A DNA stretch of 54,769 nt from Bacteroidaceae bacterium. Its GTDB lineage: Bacteria > Bacteroidota > Bacteroidia > Bacteroidales > Bacteroidaceae. The notes beneath the pieces are model-generated. The model searched no databases and had not been told where the DNA came from. It saw only the letters and a program-made list of their open reading frames with translations. This document shows, piece by piece, positions 46,901-54,689 of the stretch. The translations under genes and the position numbers were made by a program. Location of the stretch: NCBI GenBank assembly GCA_017556585.1, contig JAFYMP010000022.1, positions 1-54,769 of the forward strand, read 5' to 3'. Every line of letters starts with the position of its first letter. Within the stretch, counting starts at the first letter, position 1.

Positions 46901-47698
46901 CCCGTTCCGCTTGATATAAACTATTCCGATAAAAACGGGCAGATACTTCTGTATGCAGAACTGGATAACGGGCAGAAGAGTGCAAACGGCAACTTTGGTA
47001 ATTTTATAGTGGGAGGTACAGCAGAAAACATAGAGACCGATTCAGTAGGACCTCAAATAAAGATGTATCTGAATACTCCTGAATTCAGATATGGTGCCGA
47101 TGTGAATAGAACGCCTATGTTTGTGGCCGATGTGTACGATATGGATGGACTTAACAGCTCCGGAAACGGTTTGGGACACGATATATTGATTTCAATAGAC
47201 AATAATCCTCTGTATCAGTACGTAGTGAACAGCTATTTTACATCGGTAACAGGCGATTACACACGTGGCAGAGTAGTGTTTGAACTGCCTGAACTGCCTG
47301 TTGGTAAACACACTCTGATGTTCCGTGTGTGGGATGTTAAGAACAATTCATCTACAGCTTATCTTGCATTTAATGTGGTAGATGGACTTAAACCGGTTCT
47401 TTCCGTTACTCCTATGGAAAATCCGGCATCGGAATCAACCACATTTGTAGTAGAGCACGACAGACCGGCGGAGAATGTGTCGGTAACACTTAAAGTTGTA
47501 TCGACAGATGGAAGAGAGGTGTGGAGCACATCTGCAGAAGATACTTCGCGTTCCGGTATCTGTTTGGTAAACTGGAATCTGGCAGATACCAAAGGCTCTA
47601 AAGTCTCTCCGGGATTGTATCTGGTATATGCAATATTGGAAGATGAAAATGGTGCTCAGCGTAAGGCTGTTAATAAGTTGATAATTGTGTCACGTTAA
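43946..47698 (+). CDS. porU: type IX secretion system sortase PorU
   Basis: Surface cysteine protease (gingipain-like, family C25) that removes the C-terminal sorting domain of T9SS cargo and attaches it to surface lipopolysaccharide. Seen: signal peptide (about residues 1-22), N-terminal beta-rich prodomain region, C25 catalytic domain from about residue 500 with catalytic His754 in NYSGHGS and Cys787 in TASCDIAPF, then Ig-like region and a C-terminal domain ending SPGLYLVYAILEDENG, itself like a T9SS sorting domain. Length 1250. It forms an operon with porV and its substrates include the M6-like protease near 13 kb, by inference. Confidence 0.93.
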   Translation: MKKLVLFILMILACRITMLSAGESLYPVIDWQYMKSDTLLPYYGTKLPLGSDYADSIYSVEIEYPELQKLSKADIDRWNLSLNSIPQWPVIDSHISVSVKKANLEIGFIPLIYRDGSYYAIKSCKLNVNATAAPKAARAMAQADQSIESRYADNSILSTGKWVKIAVTSTGIYKLSDKFLSSVGFKNPSKVRLYGYGGAVLPETGLHNLTDDLPEQPLWREKGYMLFYAQGPVSWSRNYNGEYLHTQNSYSDYGYYFLTETDTLPAFGMDVEQTDSLISKELLDTYPEYALYEADGYSWYHSGRTFYDTDASPVRNVLLETPNMVDGEAVLRVRYAANASENSYLQINYNGNLLDNKYIPRIGDNDAAKTVESVKSFDAVGADKSVIKLEYSAPAGAEGRIDFVSLTYNRKLVMQNNFMAFRTGSMKYAVSMQLENATSDIIIWRRSADGECTIIPSEYNDGVLTTYSSNIKSNDELIAVKRNANYPEPQVVGNVSNQNLHSLGHTDMVILVPQSGKLTAQAERLAELHRTADGLSVAVVRADMVYNEFSSGTPDATAYRRFMKMLYDKAEPGKEPRYLLLFGDGAWDNRMKTSEWRGENPHDYLLCYESENSESKVSSYVMEDYFGLLDDTEGYNLLKDRPDLGIGRLPAITEAQAKAMVDKIVAYSGRKYAGDWKNSILMLGDDGDNNIHMRDADNVAEKIAATDSSLYVNKIYWDSYKMEVTASGNSYPTVRKELLEQLQTGVLLVNYSGHGSADVLSHELVLNKGDMSALVSSATPFWITASCDIAPFDSPLENIGENLILNGKGGAVGLLTITRTVYASMNYRMNTLYTEYLLKRDNNGQANTVGDALRLAKNDIIAGTDDIQDLTENKLHFVLLGDPALKLALPEYTVVVDSFNHKSAHIEGHSAQAGAIVSVSGHIEDALGNKITTNGIIYPKVFDNEREVTTLNNAAATNPFTYKTRDRILYSGSDSVVAGEFSFSFPVPLDINYSDKNGQILLYAELDNGQKSANGNFGNFIVGGTAENIETDSVGPQIKMYLNTPEFRYGADVNRTPMFVADVYDMDGLNSSGNGLGHDILISIDNNPLYQYVVNSYFTSVTGDYTRGRVVFELPELPVGKHTLMFRVWDVKNNSSTAYLAFNVVDGLKPVLSVTPMENPASESTTFVVEHDRPAENVSVTLKVVSTDGREVWSTSAEDTSRSGICLVNWNLADTKGSKVSPGLYLVYAILEDENGAQRKAVNKLIIVSR

Positions 47699-47748
47699 TA
47701 CAATAAAAAGGTATTACGGTAGTTATATATAAGTAAAGAATTAAAGTT

Positions 47749-48978
47749 ATGAAGAGATATTATGCTATTATGATAGGTGTTCTGTTGGCAACCACCATAC
47801 AGAACGTAAATGCGCAGAAGCAACTATTTAATCCTGTATATACAGGTGTAACATCGTTATCCATTGCTCCCGATTCACGTGCAGGTGCTATGGGTGACGT
47901 AGGTTGTGCCACAGATCCGTATTACGATAATAACAATCAATATTGGAACCCTGCCAAATATCCCTATACAAAGAGTCAGGCAGGTGTATCGTTATGTTAT
48001 ACACCCTGGTTGCGTCAGTTGGTAAGCGATATAGATTTGGCAAACCTTACAGGATATTATAAACTTGACGATTATTCGGCAGTAAGTTCCTCTCTTACCT
48101 ATTTCTCTTTAGGAGAGGTTCTGGCAGATTCATATACCATTCGCCCATACGAAATGGCAGTAGATTTTGCCTACTCTCGTAAACTGTCAGAAACATTGTC
48201 TGCTGCGGTAGGAATGCGTTTCATCTATTCCGATTTGCAGTACGATTATGCAGACGATGTAACACCCGGTAAAGCATTTGCAGCCGATATGGCACTCTAC
48301 TACAACAATTTTGTATCGTTAGGACGCAGAGACTGTATGTTGGGACTTGGTATGAACGCATCTAACATAGGTAGTAAAATTTCATACGATGGCGGTCAGA
48401 CCAACCAATTTATCCCCACAAACCTAAGACTGGGATTCTCTTTGTTGATACCTATAGATGGTTATAATTCAATATCAATCAATGCCGATGTAAACAAAAT
48501 GATGGTTCCTACAAAACCAACCTACGCACAGTTCCTTGTAGAGGCATCAAATCCGGATAGCAACTGGTTTATATCGGAAGATGTAGCCAGTGACGATAAG
48601 TATAGCTATGCATCGGAATATCAAAGCTGGGTGGAATCTACCGGTTATAACGATGTCTCTCCTATAGCAGGTATATTCAAATCTTTTGCCGATGCACCCG
48701 GTGGATTCAGTGAAGAACTGAAAGAGGTATATTGGGGTGTAGGTCTGGAATATATCTATAACGAACAGTTCTTTATTCGCGGTGGTTATCACTACGAAAA
48801 CGAATATAAAGGAAACAGAAAGTATTTCACTGTAGGTGCCGGCTTTAAGATGAATGTCTTTTCTCTTGATGCTGCTTATCTTATCTCTACAGCACAGAGT
48901 AACCCGTTGGATCAGACCTTGCGCTTTACTCTTTCATTCGATATGGATGGTCTGAAAAGTTTGGTAGGCAGATATTAA
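47749..48978 (+). CDS. porV: type IX secretion system outer-membrane protein PorV
   Basis: FadL-like outer-membrane barrel that shuttles cargo from the translocon and anchors PorU at the surface. Seen: signal peptide (residues 1-24, ending NAQ), then the family block FLxIAPDSRAGAMGDVG-type (SIAPDSRAGAMGDVG), QYWNPAKYPY and TPWLRQLVSDIDLANL, and alternating beta strands to the terminal Phe/Tyr-rich strand (LRFTLSFDM). Length 409. It follows porU by 50 bases; porQ, its paralogue, lies near 4 kb. Confidence 0.93.
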   Translation: MKRYYAIMIGVLLATTIQNVNAQKQLFNPVYTGVTSLSIAPDSRAGAMGDVGCATDPYYDNNNQYWNPAKYPYTKSQAGVSLCYTPWLRQLVSDIDLANLTGYYKLDDYSAVSSSLTYFSLGEVLADSYTIRPYEMAVDFAYSRKLSETLSAAVGMRFIYSDLQYDYADDVTPGKAFAADMALYYNNFVSLGRRDCMLGLGMNASNIGSKISYDGGQTNQFIPTNLRLGFSLLIPIDGYNSISINADVNKMMVPTKPTYAQFLVEASNPDSNWFISEDVASDDKYSYASEYQSWVESTGYNDVSPIAGIFKSFADAPGGFSEELKEVYWGVGLEYIYNEQFFIRGGYHYENEYKGNRKYFTVGAGFKMNVFSLDAAYLISTAQSNPLDQTLRFTLSFDMDGLKSLVGRY

Positions 48979-48988
48979 AATACAAGTT

Positions 48989-49465
48989 ATGGCATTTAGA
49001 GTAGGAATGGGTTTTGATGTTCACAGATTGGTAGAGAATCGTGAACTGTGGATAGGAGGTATTCAGATTCCTTTTGAAAAAGGACTGGACGGACATTCAG
49101 ATGCCGACGTGGCTATACACGCAATATGCGATGCCATTCTGGGAGCTGCCAATATGCGTGATATAGGCTACCATTTTTCCGATAAAGATCCTAAATTCAA
49201 GAACATAGACAGTAAGATACTATTGGCAGAAACAGTAAAGATAGTTGCGGAAAAGGGCTATAAAGTAGGTAACATAGATGTTACTATATGTGCTGAATAT
49301 CCAAAGATGAATCCGCATATTCCGGAAATGTGCAGAGTACTGTCAGAAGTTATGGGTGTAGATTTGGATGCAGTCTCCATAAAAGCCACAACAACAGAAC
49401 GTTTGGGCTTTACAGGCAGAATGGAGGGAATTTCTGCATACGCTGTAGCTCTTCTTGAACGTTAA
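48989..49465 (+). CDS. ispF: 2-C-methyl-D-erythritol 2,4-cyclodiphosphate synthase
   Basis: Fifth enzyme of the MEP pathway; cyclises CDP-ME-2-phosphate. Seen: GMGFDVHRL with the zinc ligands Asp10 and His12, third ligand in LDGHSDADV, and the C-terminal KATTTERLGFTGRMEGI. Length 158 (single-domain, not fused to IspD). Ten bases after porV. Its last 56 bases overlap the 3' end of the opposing nadD. Confidence 0.97.
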   Translation: MAFRVGMGFDVHRLVENRELWIGGIQIPFEKGLDGHSDADVAIHAICDAILGAANMRDIGYHFSDKDPKFKNIDSKILLAETVKIVAEKGYKVGNIDVTICAEYPKMNPHIPEMCRVLSEVMGVDLDAVSIKATTTERLGFTGRMEGISAYAVALLER

Positions 49466-50003
49466 CTGGAACAAGGTGCTCTATAGGCAAACCCTCTTTA
49501 AATTTCTGTAGAACCATAGTGGAACTGATATCCAAAAGCGGCATATCAAGTACAGTTACACCCTTTGGGAGAGTGTCTGTTATGGGGTATCCCGGTCTGG
49601 GATACACAATAATACGGTGATTTTTTAAGAAGTATTCGTAATCTTTCCACTTGTTGAAAGCAGACCAGTTGTCTGCACCAATCACTAAAATGAATTCCCT
49701 GTCCGGATAATCGTTCACCAGAGATTTCATGGTGTTTACGGTGTACGACGGTATAGGCAGATTGAATTCATAGTTGCTGGCATAGACTCCCGGAATGTGT
49801 GCAGTGGCTTTGGCTGCCATATCCAGACGGATATTGTCATCGATCAGTTCTTTGCCCTCTTTCCAGGGATTTCTGGGTGTAACCAATAACCACAATTCAT
49901 CTGTCAGACCACTCTCCATAATGCATTTTGCTATGGATAGATGCCCGTTGTGAATGGGATTGAATGTACCCCCAAAGATGGCAGTCCTGGTTTTATTCAA
50001 CAT
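49410..50003 (-). CDS. nadD: nicotinate-nucleotide adenylyltransferase
   Basis: Adenylates nicotinate mononucleotide in NAD synthesis. Seen: GGTFNPIHNGHL (the nucleotidyltransferase HxGH motif), TPRNPWK, VIGADNWSAFNKW and the C-terminal ISSTMV (the ISSTxxR-like block, here without the final Arg at the usual site). Length 197. The last nine or so codons extend past the usual end of the family and lie antisense within ispF. It overlaps the gmk stop by 11 bp; last gene of yicC-gmk-nadD. Confidence 0.93.
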   Translation of the reverse strand: MLNKTRTAIFGGTFNPIHNGHLSIAKCIMESGLTDELWLLVTPRNPWKEGKELIDDNIRLDMAAKATAHIPGVYASNYEFNLPIPSYTVNTMKSLVNDYPDREFILVIGADNWSAFNKWKDYEYFLKNHRIIVYPRPGYPITDTLPKGVTVLDMPLLDISSTMVLQKFKEGLPIEHLVPVNVQEELQRMQKFPPFCL

Positions 50004-50565
50004 TAAGAAACTCTTTAACGGCAGTCAGAGCATTGCTGTATGCATCCTCTAACACATCGTTTATTATGACAACATCAAAACGTTCTGCAAATGTCAGTTC
50101 ATATTCTGCTTTTGCAATACGGGTTTCAATCATTTCGGCAGAATCGGTCTGTCTGGCAACAAGTCTTTTTCTTAACTCTTCTACTGAAGGCGGCTGAATA
50201 AAGATAGACATAGCCTCATCGCCAAAGAAGTTTTTTATGTTACATCCACCCTCTACATCAACATCAAAAACTACGTTATAACCGGCTTCAAGCTTATCGT
50301 AAACCTGCTTTTTAAGAGTGCCGTAGAAACAGCCTTCGTAAACCTCTTCGTATTCTAAAAATTCGTTGTTGGCTATGCGCTCTTTGAACTCTTCTGTAGA
50401 TAAAAAGTAGTATTCCACACCATCCTGCTCTTTGCCACGGGGCTTGCGACTGGTGGCAGATACAGAGAATACCATTTTAAGTTCAGGGTGAGTAAGTAGA
50501 TAATTCACAATGGTAGATTTACCGGAACCTGAAGGGGCTGAAAAAATAAGACATTTACCTTTCAT
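49993..50565 (-). CDS. gmk: guanylate kinase
   Basis: Phosphorylates GMP to GDP. Seen: P-loop SAPSGSGKST (residues 9-18), the GMP-binding SATSRKPRGKEQDGVEYYF and DVDVEGG. ATG 50565 is chosen over ATG 50571, which overlaps the yicC stop by one base; either is possible. Length 190. Works downstream of GuaB (near 24 kb). Confidence 0.96.
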   Translation of the reverse strand: MKGKCLIFSAPSGSGKSTIVNYLLTHPELKMVFSVSATSRKPRGKEQDGVEYYFLSTEEFKERIANNEFLEYEEVYEGCFYGTLKKQVYDKLEAGYNVVFDVDVEGGCNIKNFFGDEAMSIFIQPPSVEELRKRLVARQTDSAEMIETRIAKAEYELTFAERFDVVIINDVLEDAYSNALTAVKEFLNVE

Positions 50566-50570
50566 AATCA

Positions 50571-51446
50571 TTACATTACATTAAGAACCTGTTCTTTAAT
50601 CTGCTCCAGTTCATCTTTCATCATTACAACAATGTTCTGTAATTCTGCCAGATTACTTTTGCTACCCAAAGTGTTGATTTCACGTCCCATCTCCTGAGCT
50701 ATAAAACCAAGTTTCTTGCCCTGACCCTTTTCATCTTCTATAGTCTTGATAAAGTAGTCAAGATGGTTGGTCAAACGCTGTTTCTCTTCGTTAATATCTA
50801 ACTTTTCTATGTAGTAAATAAGCTCCTGCTCAAAACGGTTGGTATCATAATCGGCACCAACATGTTCTACAAGTGCATTTTTAATTCTATCCTTTATCTT
50901 GCTTACACGGGCAGTTTCGTATTGATTAACAGAAGCCAGCAAATCAGAAATATTGCTTATCTTTTCTCTAAACTTAACTTCCAGTGCAGCACCCTCAGTT
51001 TTTCTATATTCAACAAGAGCATTTACAGCATCTTCTATAGCCTTCTTTAGTGTATTCCAGTCGTTTTCACTAATCTCTTCCTGCTGAGTTGTGGAGTAGA
51101 TATCCGGCATTCGCAGAATAGTCTGGAACCAGTCCTGTGGCATATCTAAATTTTCGCTTTCAGCTATCTCTTTAATCTGTTGCAGATAGTTTTTGAATAC
51201 AACCTTGTTAATGCTTTGGGCATTTGTAGTATTGCCTGAATCCAGATATATACACAAATCCACCTTGCCGCGTTCCAGTACTGTAGTGACAATAGAACGA
51301 ATCTCAAGTTCCTTCTCTTTGAACAGAGGAGTAATTCTTGTACTCAAATCCATTGCTTTGCTGTTAAGCGATTTAATCTCTACAATTATCTTTTTTTCTC
51401 CTATTTCGGCAACGGCTTTTCCATAGCCTGTCATTGATTGTATCAT
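50571..51446 (-). CDS. yicC: YicC/YloC family endoribonuclease
   Basis: YicC-family protein; E. coli and Bacillus members are endoribonucleases. Seen: N-terminal IQSMTGYGKA block, EIKSLNSKAMDLSTR, and the C-terminal DUF1732-type block DEKGQGKKLGFIAQEMGREINTLGSKS. Length 291. It begins the yicC-gmk-nadD operon; the yicC-gmk pairing is common in bacteria. Confidence 0.94.
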   Translation of the reverse strand: MIQSMTGYGKAVAEIGEKKIIVEIKSLNSKAMDLSTRITPLFKEKELEIRSIVTTVLERGKVDLCIYLDSGNTTNAQSINKVVFKNYLQQIKEIAESENLDMPQDWFQTILRMPDIYSTTQQEEISENDWNTLKKAIEDAVNALVEYRKTEGAALEVKFREKISNISDLLASVNQYETARVSKIKDRIKNALVEHVGADYDTNRFEQELIYYIEKLDINEEKQRLTNHLDYFIKTIEDEKGQGKKLGFIAQEMGREINTLGSKSNLAELQNIVVMMKDELEQIKEQVLNVM

Positions 51447-51492
51447 ATCTGTTTTAATTACGTTATGTAAAGGATGTGTAAAAGTAGTGATT

Positions 51493-51528
51493 TTTGGTGA
51501 CTCTTGTTAAATTATTTCCTTACTTTTG
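51493..51528 (+). promoter_or_regulatory. promoter of tsaB operon
   Basis: TTTG at 51493-51496 and TACTTTTG at 51521-51528; spacer 24, longer than ideal, but the -7 box is consensus. It lies 27 bases before tsaB, divergent from yicC. Confidence 0.5.
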
Positions 51529-51554
51529 TATTTTAAGACATACAGATTGATAAA

Positions 51555-52244
51555 ATGAGTGTAATTTTACATATAGAATCGGCTACCGAGGGGTGTTCGG
51601 TGGCAGTAAGTCAGGATGGAGAACTGCTGTTTGATAAACAGGACAGCTCCATAAACAATAATGCCGTAACATTGGGCGTTTTTGTAGATGAGGCCCTGGC
51701 ATTGGCAGATAGCAGAGGAATCCTTTTAGATGCAGTGGCTGTAAGTGAAGGCCCCGGTTCATATACCGGATTGAGAATAGGAGTTTCAATGGCTAAGGGA
51801 ATATGCTATGGCAGAGAGATAAAACTGCTGTCAGTATCTACACTTAAACTGCTTTGTGTTCCTGCGTTGTTGAATATGGATCTGCCGGATGAAGCTCTGC
51901 TGTGTCCTATGATAGATGCCCGAAGAATGGAGGTCTATTCTGCCATATATGACAGAGCGTTGCAGACCATTCGTCCTATAGGTGCCGATGTGGTAGATGC
52001 TGATACTTACAAAGAGTATTTAGATAAGGGACCGGTCTATTTTATGGGCAACGGTGCAGCAAAGTGTAAAGAGATAATAAATCACCCCAATGCTCGTTTT
52101 ATAGACAATGTTAAACCATTGGCAAGATGGATGTTCCCATTGGCAGAGATGCAGTTTAACAGAGAGGAATTTTGTGATGTTGCATATTTTGAACCATACT
52201 ATTTAAAAGATTTTGTAGCAATAAAACCTAAAAAACTAATTTGA
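51555..52244 (+). CDS. tsaB: tRNA threonylcarbamoyladenosine biosynthesis protein TsaB
   Basis: Partner of TsaD and TsaE in making t6A37 in tRNAs that read ANN codons. Seen: ILHIESATEGCSVAVSQDG start, SEGPGSYTGLRIGVSMAKGI (the conserved GPGSxTGLR) and MIDARRMEVYSA. Length 229. Its stop overlaps the start of the DUF4290 gene as TGATG. TsaD and TsaE are not in the window. Confidence 0.95.
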   Translation: MSVILHIESATEGCSVAVSQDGELLFDKQDSSINNNAVTLGVFVDEALALADSRGILLDAVAVSEGPGSYTGLRIGVSMAKGICYGREIKLLSVSTLKLLCVPALLNMDLPDEALLCPMIDARRMEVYSAIYDRALQTIRPIGADVVDADTYKEYLDKGPVYFMGNGAAKCKEIINHPNARFIDNVKPLARWMFPLAEMQFNREEFCDVAYFEPYYLKDFVAIKPKKLI

Positions 52245-52852
52245 TGAACTACAATTACAATACCCAAAGAGATAAACTGCCAATGCCTGAATATGGTCGT
52301 TCTATTCAGAAAATGGTAGATTACGCACTTACCATAGAAGATAAGGCAGAACGCCAGAAATGTGCCGATTCAATCATTGCCATTATGGGCAATATGTATC
52401 CGGCACTACGCGATGTTCCCGATTTCAGAAACAAACTGTGGGATCATCTGGCATTTATGTCGGACTATAAATTGGAAATTGATTACCCTTGTGAAATAAC
52501 AATACTAAAGAAAGGACGTCAGGAACCGGATAGGATAGAGTACTCAAATGGAGATATACGTTTTGTACACTACGGCAGAATAGTTCCGGAACTTATAGAA
52601 AAAGTTTCTCAAATGGAGGAGGGCCCTGCCCGTAATCAGTTGGTAAGGTTAGTTGCTGTACAGATGAAGAAAAACCTTATGACATGGAATAAGGAGATGG
52701 TAGATGATGAACGTATAGCAAACGATATGTATAATCTTTCGCGAGGCAGAATTCAGCTTAGAGAGGGAGACCTGAATGTAACATTTGCACAGGCACCTCC
52801 ACAGCAGAATCAGCAGAAAAACGGTAAAAAGAAGATCAAAAAGAGATATTGA
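52244..52852 (+). CDS. DUF4290 family protein
   Basis: Conserved Bacteroidota protein of unknown function. Seen: the family opening NYNTQRDKLPMPEYGRSIQKMVDYA, GNMYPALRD, FRNKLWDHLAFMSDYKLEIDYP, YGRIVPELIEK, and a basic tail ending KKIKKRY. No signal peptide or membrane helix. Length 202. Translation is coupled to tsaB and murA follows two bases later. Its fixed place between them suggests a housekeeping role; the basic C-terminus could bind nucleic acid, but this is only inference. Confidence 0.88.
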   Translation: MNYNYNTQRDKLPMPEYGRSIQKMVDYALTIEDKAERQKCADSIIAIMGNMYPALRDVPDFRNKLWDHLAFMSDYKLEIDYPCEITILKKGRQEPDRIEYSNGDIRFVHYGRIVPELIEKVSQMEEGPARNQLVRLVAVQMKKNLMTWNKEMVDDERIANDMYNLSRGRIQLREGDLNVTFAQAPPQQNQQKNGKKKIKKRY

Positions 52853-52854
52853 AT

Positions 52855-54162
52855 ATGGCATCATTCATTATTGAGGGTGGACACAGACTTAAAGGAAGTA
52901 TCACTCCGCAGGGCGCAAAAAACGAAGTGTTGCAAATATTGTGTGCAGTACTGCTTACAAAAGAAGAGGTAGTAGTGGAAAATGTGCCGGACATTCTTGA
53001 TGTTCGCAATCTTATTGATATGCTTATTCGTTTGGGTGTAAAGGTTAAGATGCTTGCACCCGGAACATACTCTTTTATAGCAGACGATTTAGATGCCGAC
53101 TACGTAGATAGTATGGAATTCATTGTGAAGGGTTCCGGATTACGTGGATCGGTTATGTTGCTTGGTCCGCTGTTGGCCAGACTTGGTAAAACCGTAGTGG
53201 GTAAACCCGGTGGAGACAAGATAGGTCGTCGCAGACTCGATACCCATATAGTGGGATTGCAGGCATTGGGCGCATCGTTTACTTATAACGACAAGAAGGG
53301 CTTCTATGAACTTGAAGCAGAACATCTTAAGGGCACCTATATGTTGCTTGACGAAGCATCTGTAACCGGTACTGCCAATATACTTATGGCAGCAGTTCTG
53401 GCAGAAGGAACAACCACTATTTACAATGCAGCCTGCGAACCATACCTGCAGCAACTTAGCAAAATGCTGGTAAGAATGGGTGCCGACATACGTGGTATAG
53501 GTAGTAACCTGTTGGTCATAAACGGTGTGGAAGAACTCCACGGCACATCGCATAAGATATTGCCCGATATGATTGAGGTGGGTAGCTTTATAGGTATGGC
53601 AGCCATGACACAGAGCGAAATGCTTATCAAGAACGTATCGTACCAGAATCTTGGTATCATACCAAAAAGTTTTGAACGCCTGGGTATAAAGATGGAACAG
53701 CAGGGTGACGATATCTTTATTCCATCGCAAGAGCATTATCAGATAGAATCATTTATTGATGGTTCTATTATGACATTGGCAGATGCACCCTGGCCGGGTT
53801 TGACACCGGACCTTTTAAGTGTGTTGCTGGTAACAGCTATTCAGGCCAAGGGAAGCGTATTGATACATCAGAAGATGTTTGAAAGCCGTCTTTTCTTTGT
53901 GGATAACCTGATAGATATGGGTGCGCAGGTAATACTCTGCGACCCGCATAGAGTAGTGGTGGTAGGTCACGACAGGAATATGGCATTGCAGGCCAGAAGA
54001 ATGTCTTCGCCCGATATACGTGCCGGTATTGCGTTGTTGATAGCAGCAATGAGTGCAGAAGGTACCAGCAGAATAGATAACATAAATCAGATAGACCGTG
54101 GTTATCAGGATATAGATGGTCGTCTGAATGCCATAGGCGCAAGAATTACCAGAGTAGATTGA
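52855..54162 (+). CDS. murA: UDP-N-acetylglucosamine 1-carboxyvinyltransferase, Asp-type active site
   Basis: First committed step of peptidoglycan synthesis: transfers enolpyruvate from PEP to UDP-GlcNAc. Seen: N-terminal GAKNEVLQILCAVLL with the conserved Lys-Asn, and the catalytic loop, which reads GGDKIGRRRLDTH: Asp121 stands where most bacteria have the Cys that fosfomycin alkylates. Later blocks DMIEVGSFIGMAAM and DIRAGIALLIAAM are typical. Length 435. Asp-type MurA is known from mycobacteria and chlamydiae and confers insensitivity to fosfomycin. ATG 52855 is chosen over an in-frame TTG six bases earlier. rimM follows. Confidence 0.95.
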   Translation: MASFIIEGGHRLKGSITPQGAKNEVLQILCAVLLTKEEVVVENVPDILDVRNLIDMLIRLGVKVKMLAPGTYSFIADDLDADYVDSMEFIVKGSGLRGSVMLLGPLLARLGKTVVGKPGGDKIGRRRLDTHIVGLQALGASFTYNDKKGFYELEAEHLKGTYMLLDEASVTGTANILMAAVLAEGTTTIYNAACEPYLQQLSKMLVRMGADIRGIGSNLLVINGVEELHGTSHKILPDMIEVGSFIGMAAMTQSEMLIKNVSYQNLGIIPKSFERLGIKMEQQGDDIFIPSQEHYQIESFIDGSIMTLADAPWPGLTPDLLSVLLVTAIQAKGSVLIHQKMFESRLFFVDNLIDMGAQVILCDPHRVVVVGHDRNMALQARRMSSPDIRAGIALLIAAMSAEGTSRIDNINQIDRGYQDIDGRLNAIGARITRVD

Positions 54163-54168
54163 TAGACA

Positions 54169-54684
54169 ATGATAGAACTGCACGAAGTACAAAGAATGGG
54201 TTATGTACTGAAAACCCATGGCGTGAATGGAGAACTGGTGGTTTCTGTTCCTGCCGATATGGATTGGTCGGAAGATACCGATTATCTGGTATGTTCCATG
54301 GATGGAATTTTAGTGCCGTTCTTCATTGAATCTATACGAGGCAAGAGCAGCACCAATATCCTGGTAAAGTTTGACGATATTGACAGTGTGGAACAGGCTC
54401 GTAAATTCCAGGGAGTAGTGGTATATCTGCCCAATGAATATGTAGAGAACAATCTGGACCAGATGTCATGGAGTACCTTTATTGATTATAAGGTAGAAGA
54501 TGCAGTGGCAGGTTATTTAGGCGATATAGTTGCAGTAGATGATTCAACCATGAATGTGTTGTTCCTGGTAAAACAGGGTGACAGAGAGAGAGTTATACCT
54601 GCAAACGATGCCTGGATAGAGAGTATAGACAGCGTGAATAGAGTAATAAAGTATAATTTGCCCGAAGGCGTTGCAGAACTGTAA
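54169..54684 (+). CDS. rimM: 16S rRNA processing protein RimM
   Basis: Assembly factor for the 30S head that contacts S19. Seen: N-terminal barrel with MGYVLKTHGVNGELVVSV and FIESIRGKSSTNILVKFDDIDSVEQARKFQG, then the PRC-barrel domain with VVDDSTMNVLF and VIPANDAWIESID. Length 171. Six bases after murA. Confidence 0.94.
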   Translation: MIELHEVQRMGYVLKTHGVNGELVVSVPADMDWSEDTDYLVCSMDGILVPFFIESIRGKSSTNILVKFDDIDSVEQARKFQGVVVYLPNEYVENNLDQMSWSTFIDYKVEDAVAGYLGDIVAVDDSTMNVLFLVKQGDRERVIPANDAWIESIDSVNRVIKYNLPEGVAEL

Positions 54685-54689
54685 TAGTT

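Noticed and set aside
51479-51486. Minus-strand TACTTTTA as a -7 box for yicC
   Set aside because: One mismatch at the conserved G and no -33 box; too weak to list.
53140-53736. 198-codon minus-strand frame inside murA
   Set aside because: Cys/His/Tyr-rich composition typical of an antisense shadow; no start context or family match.
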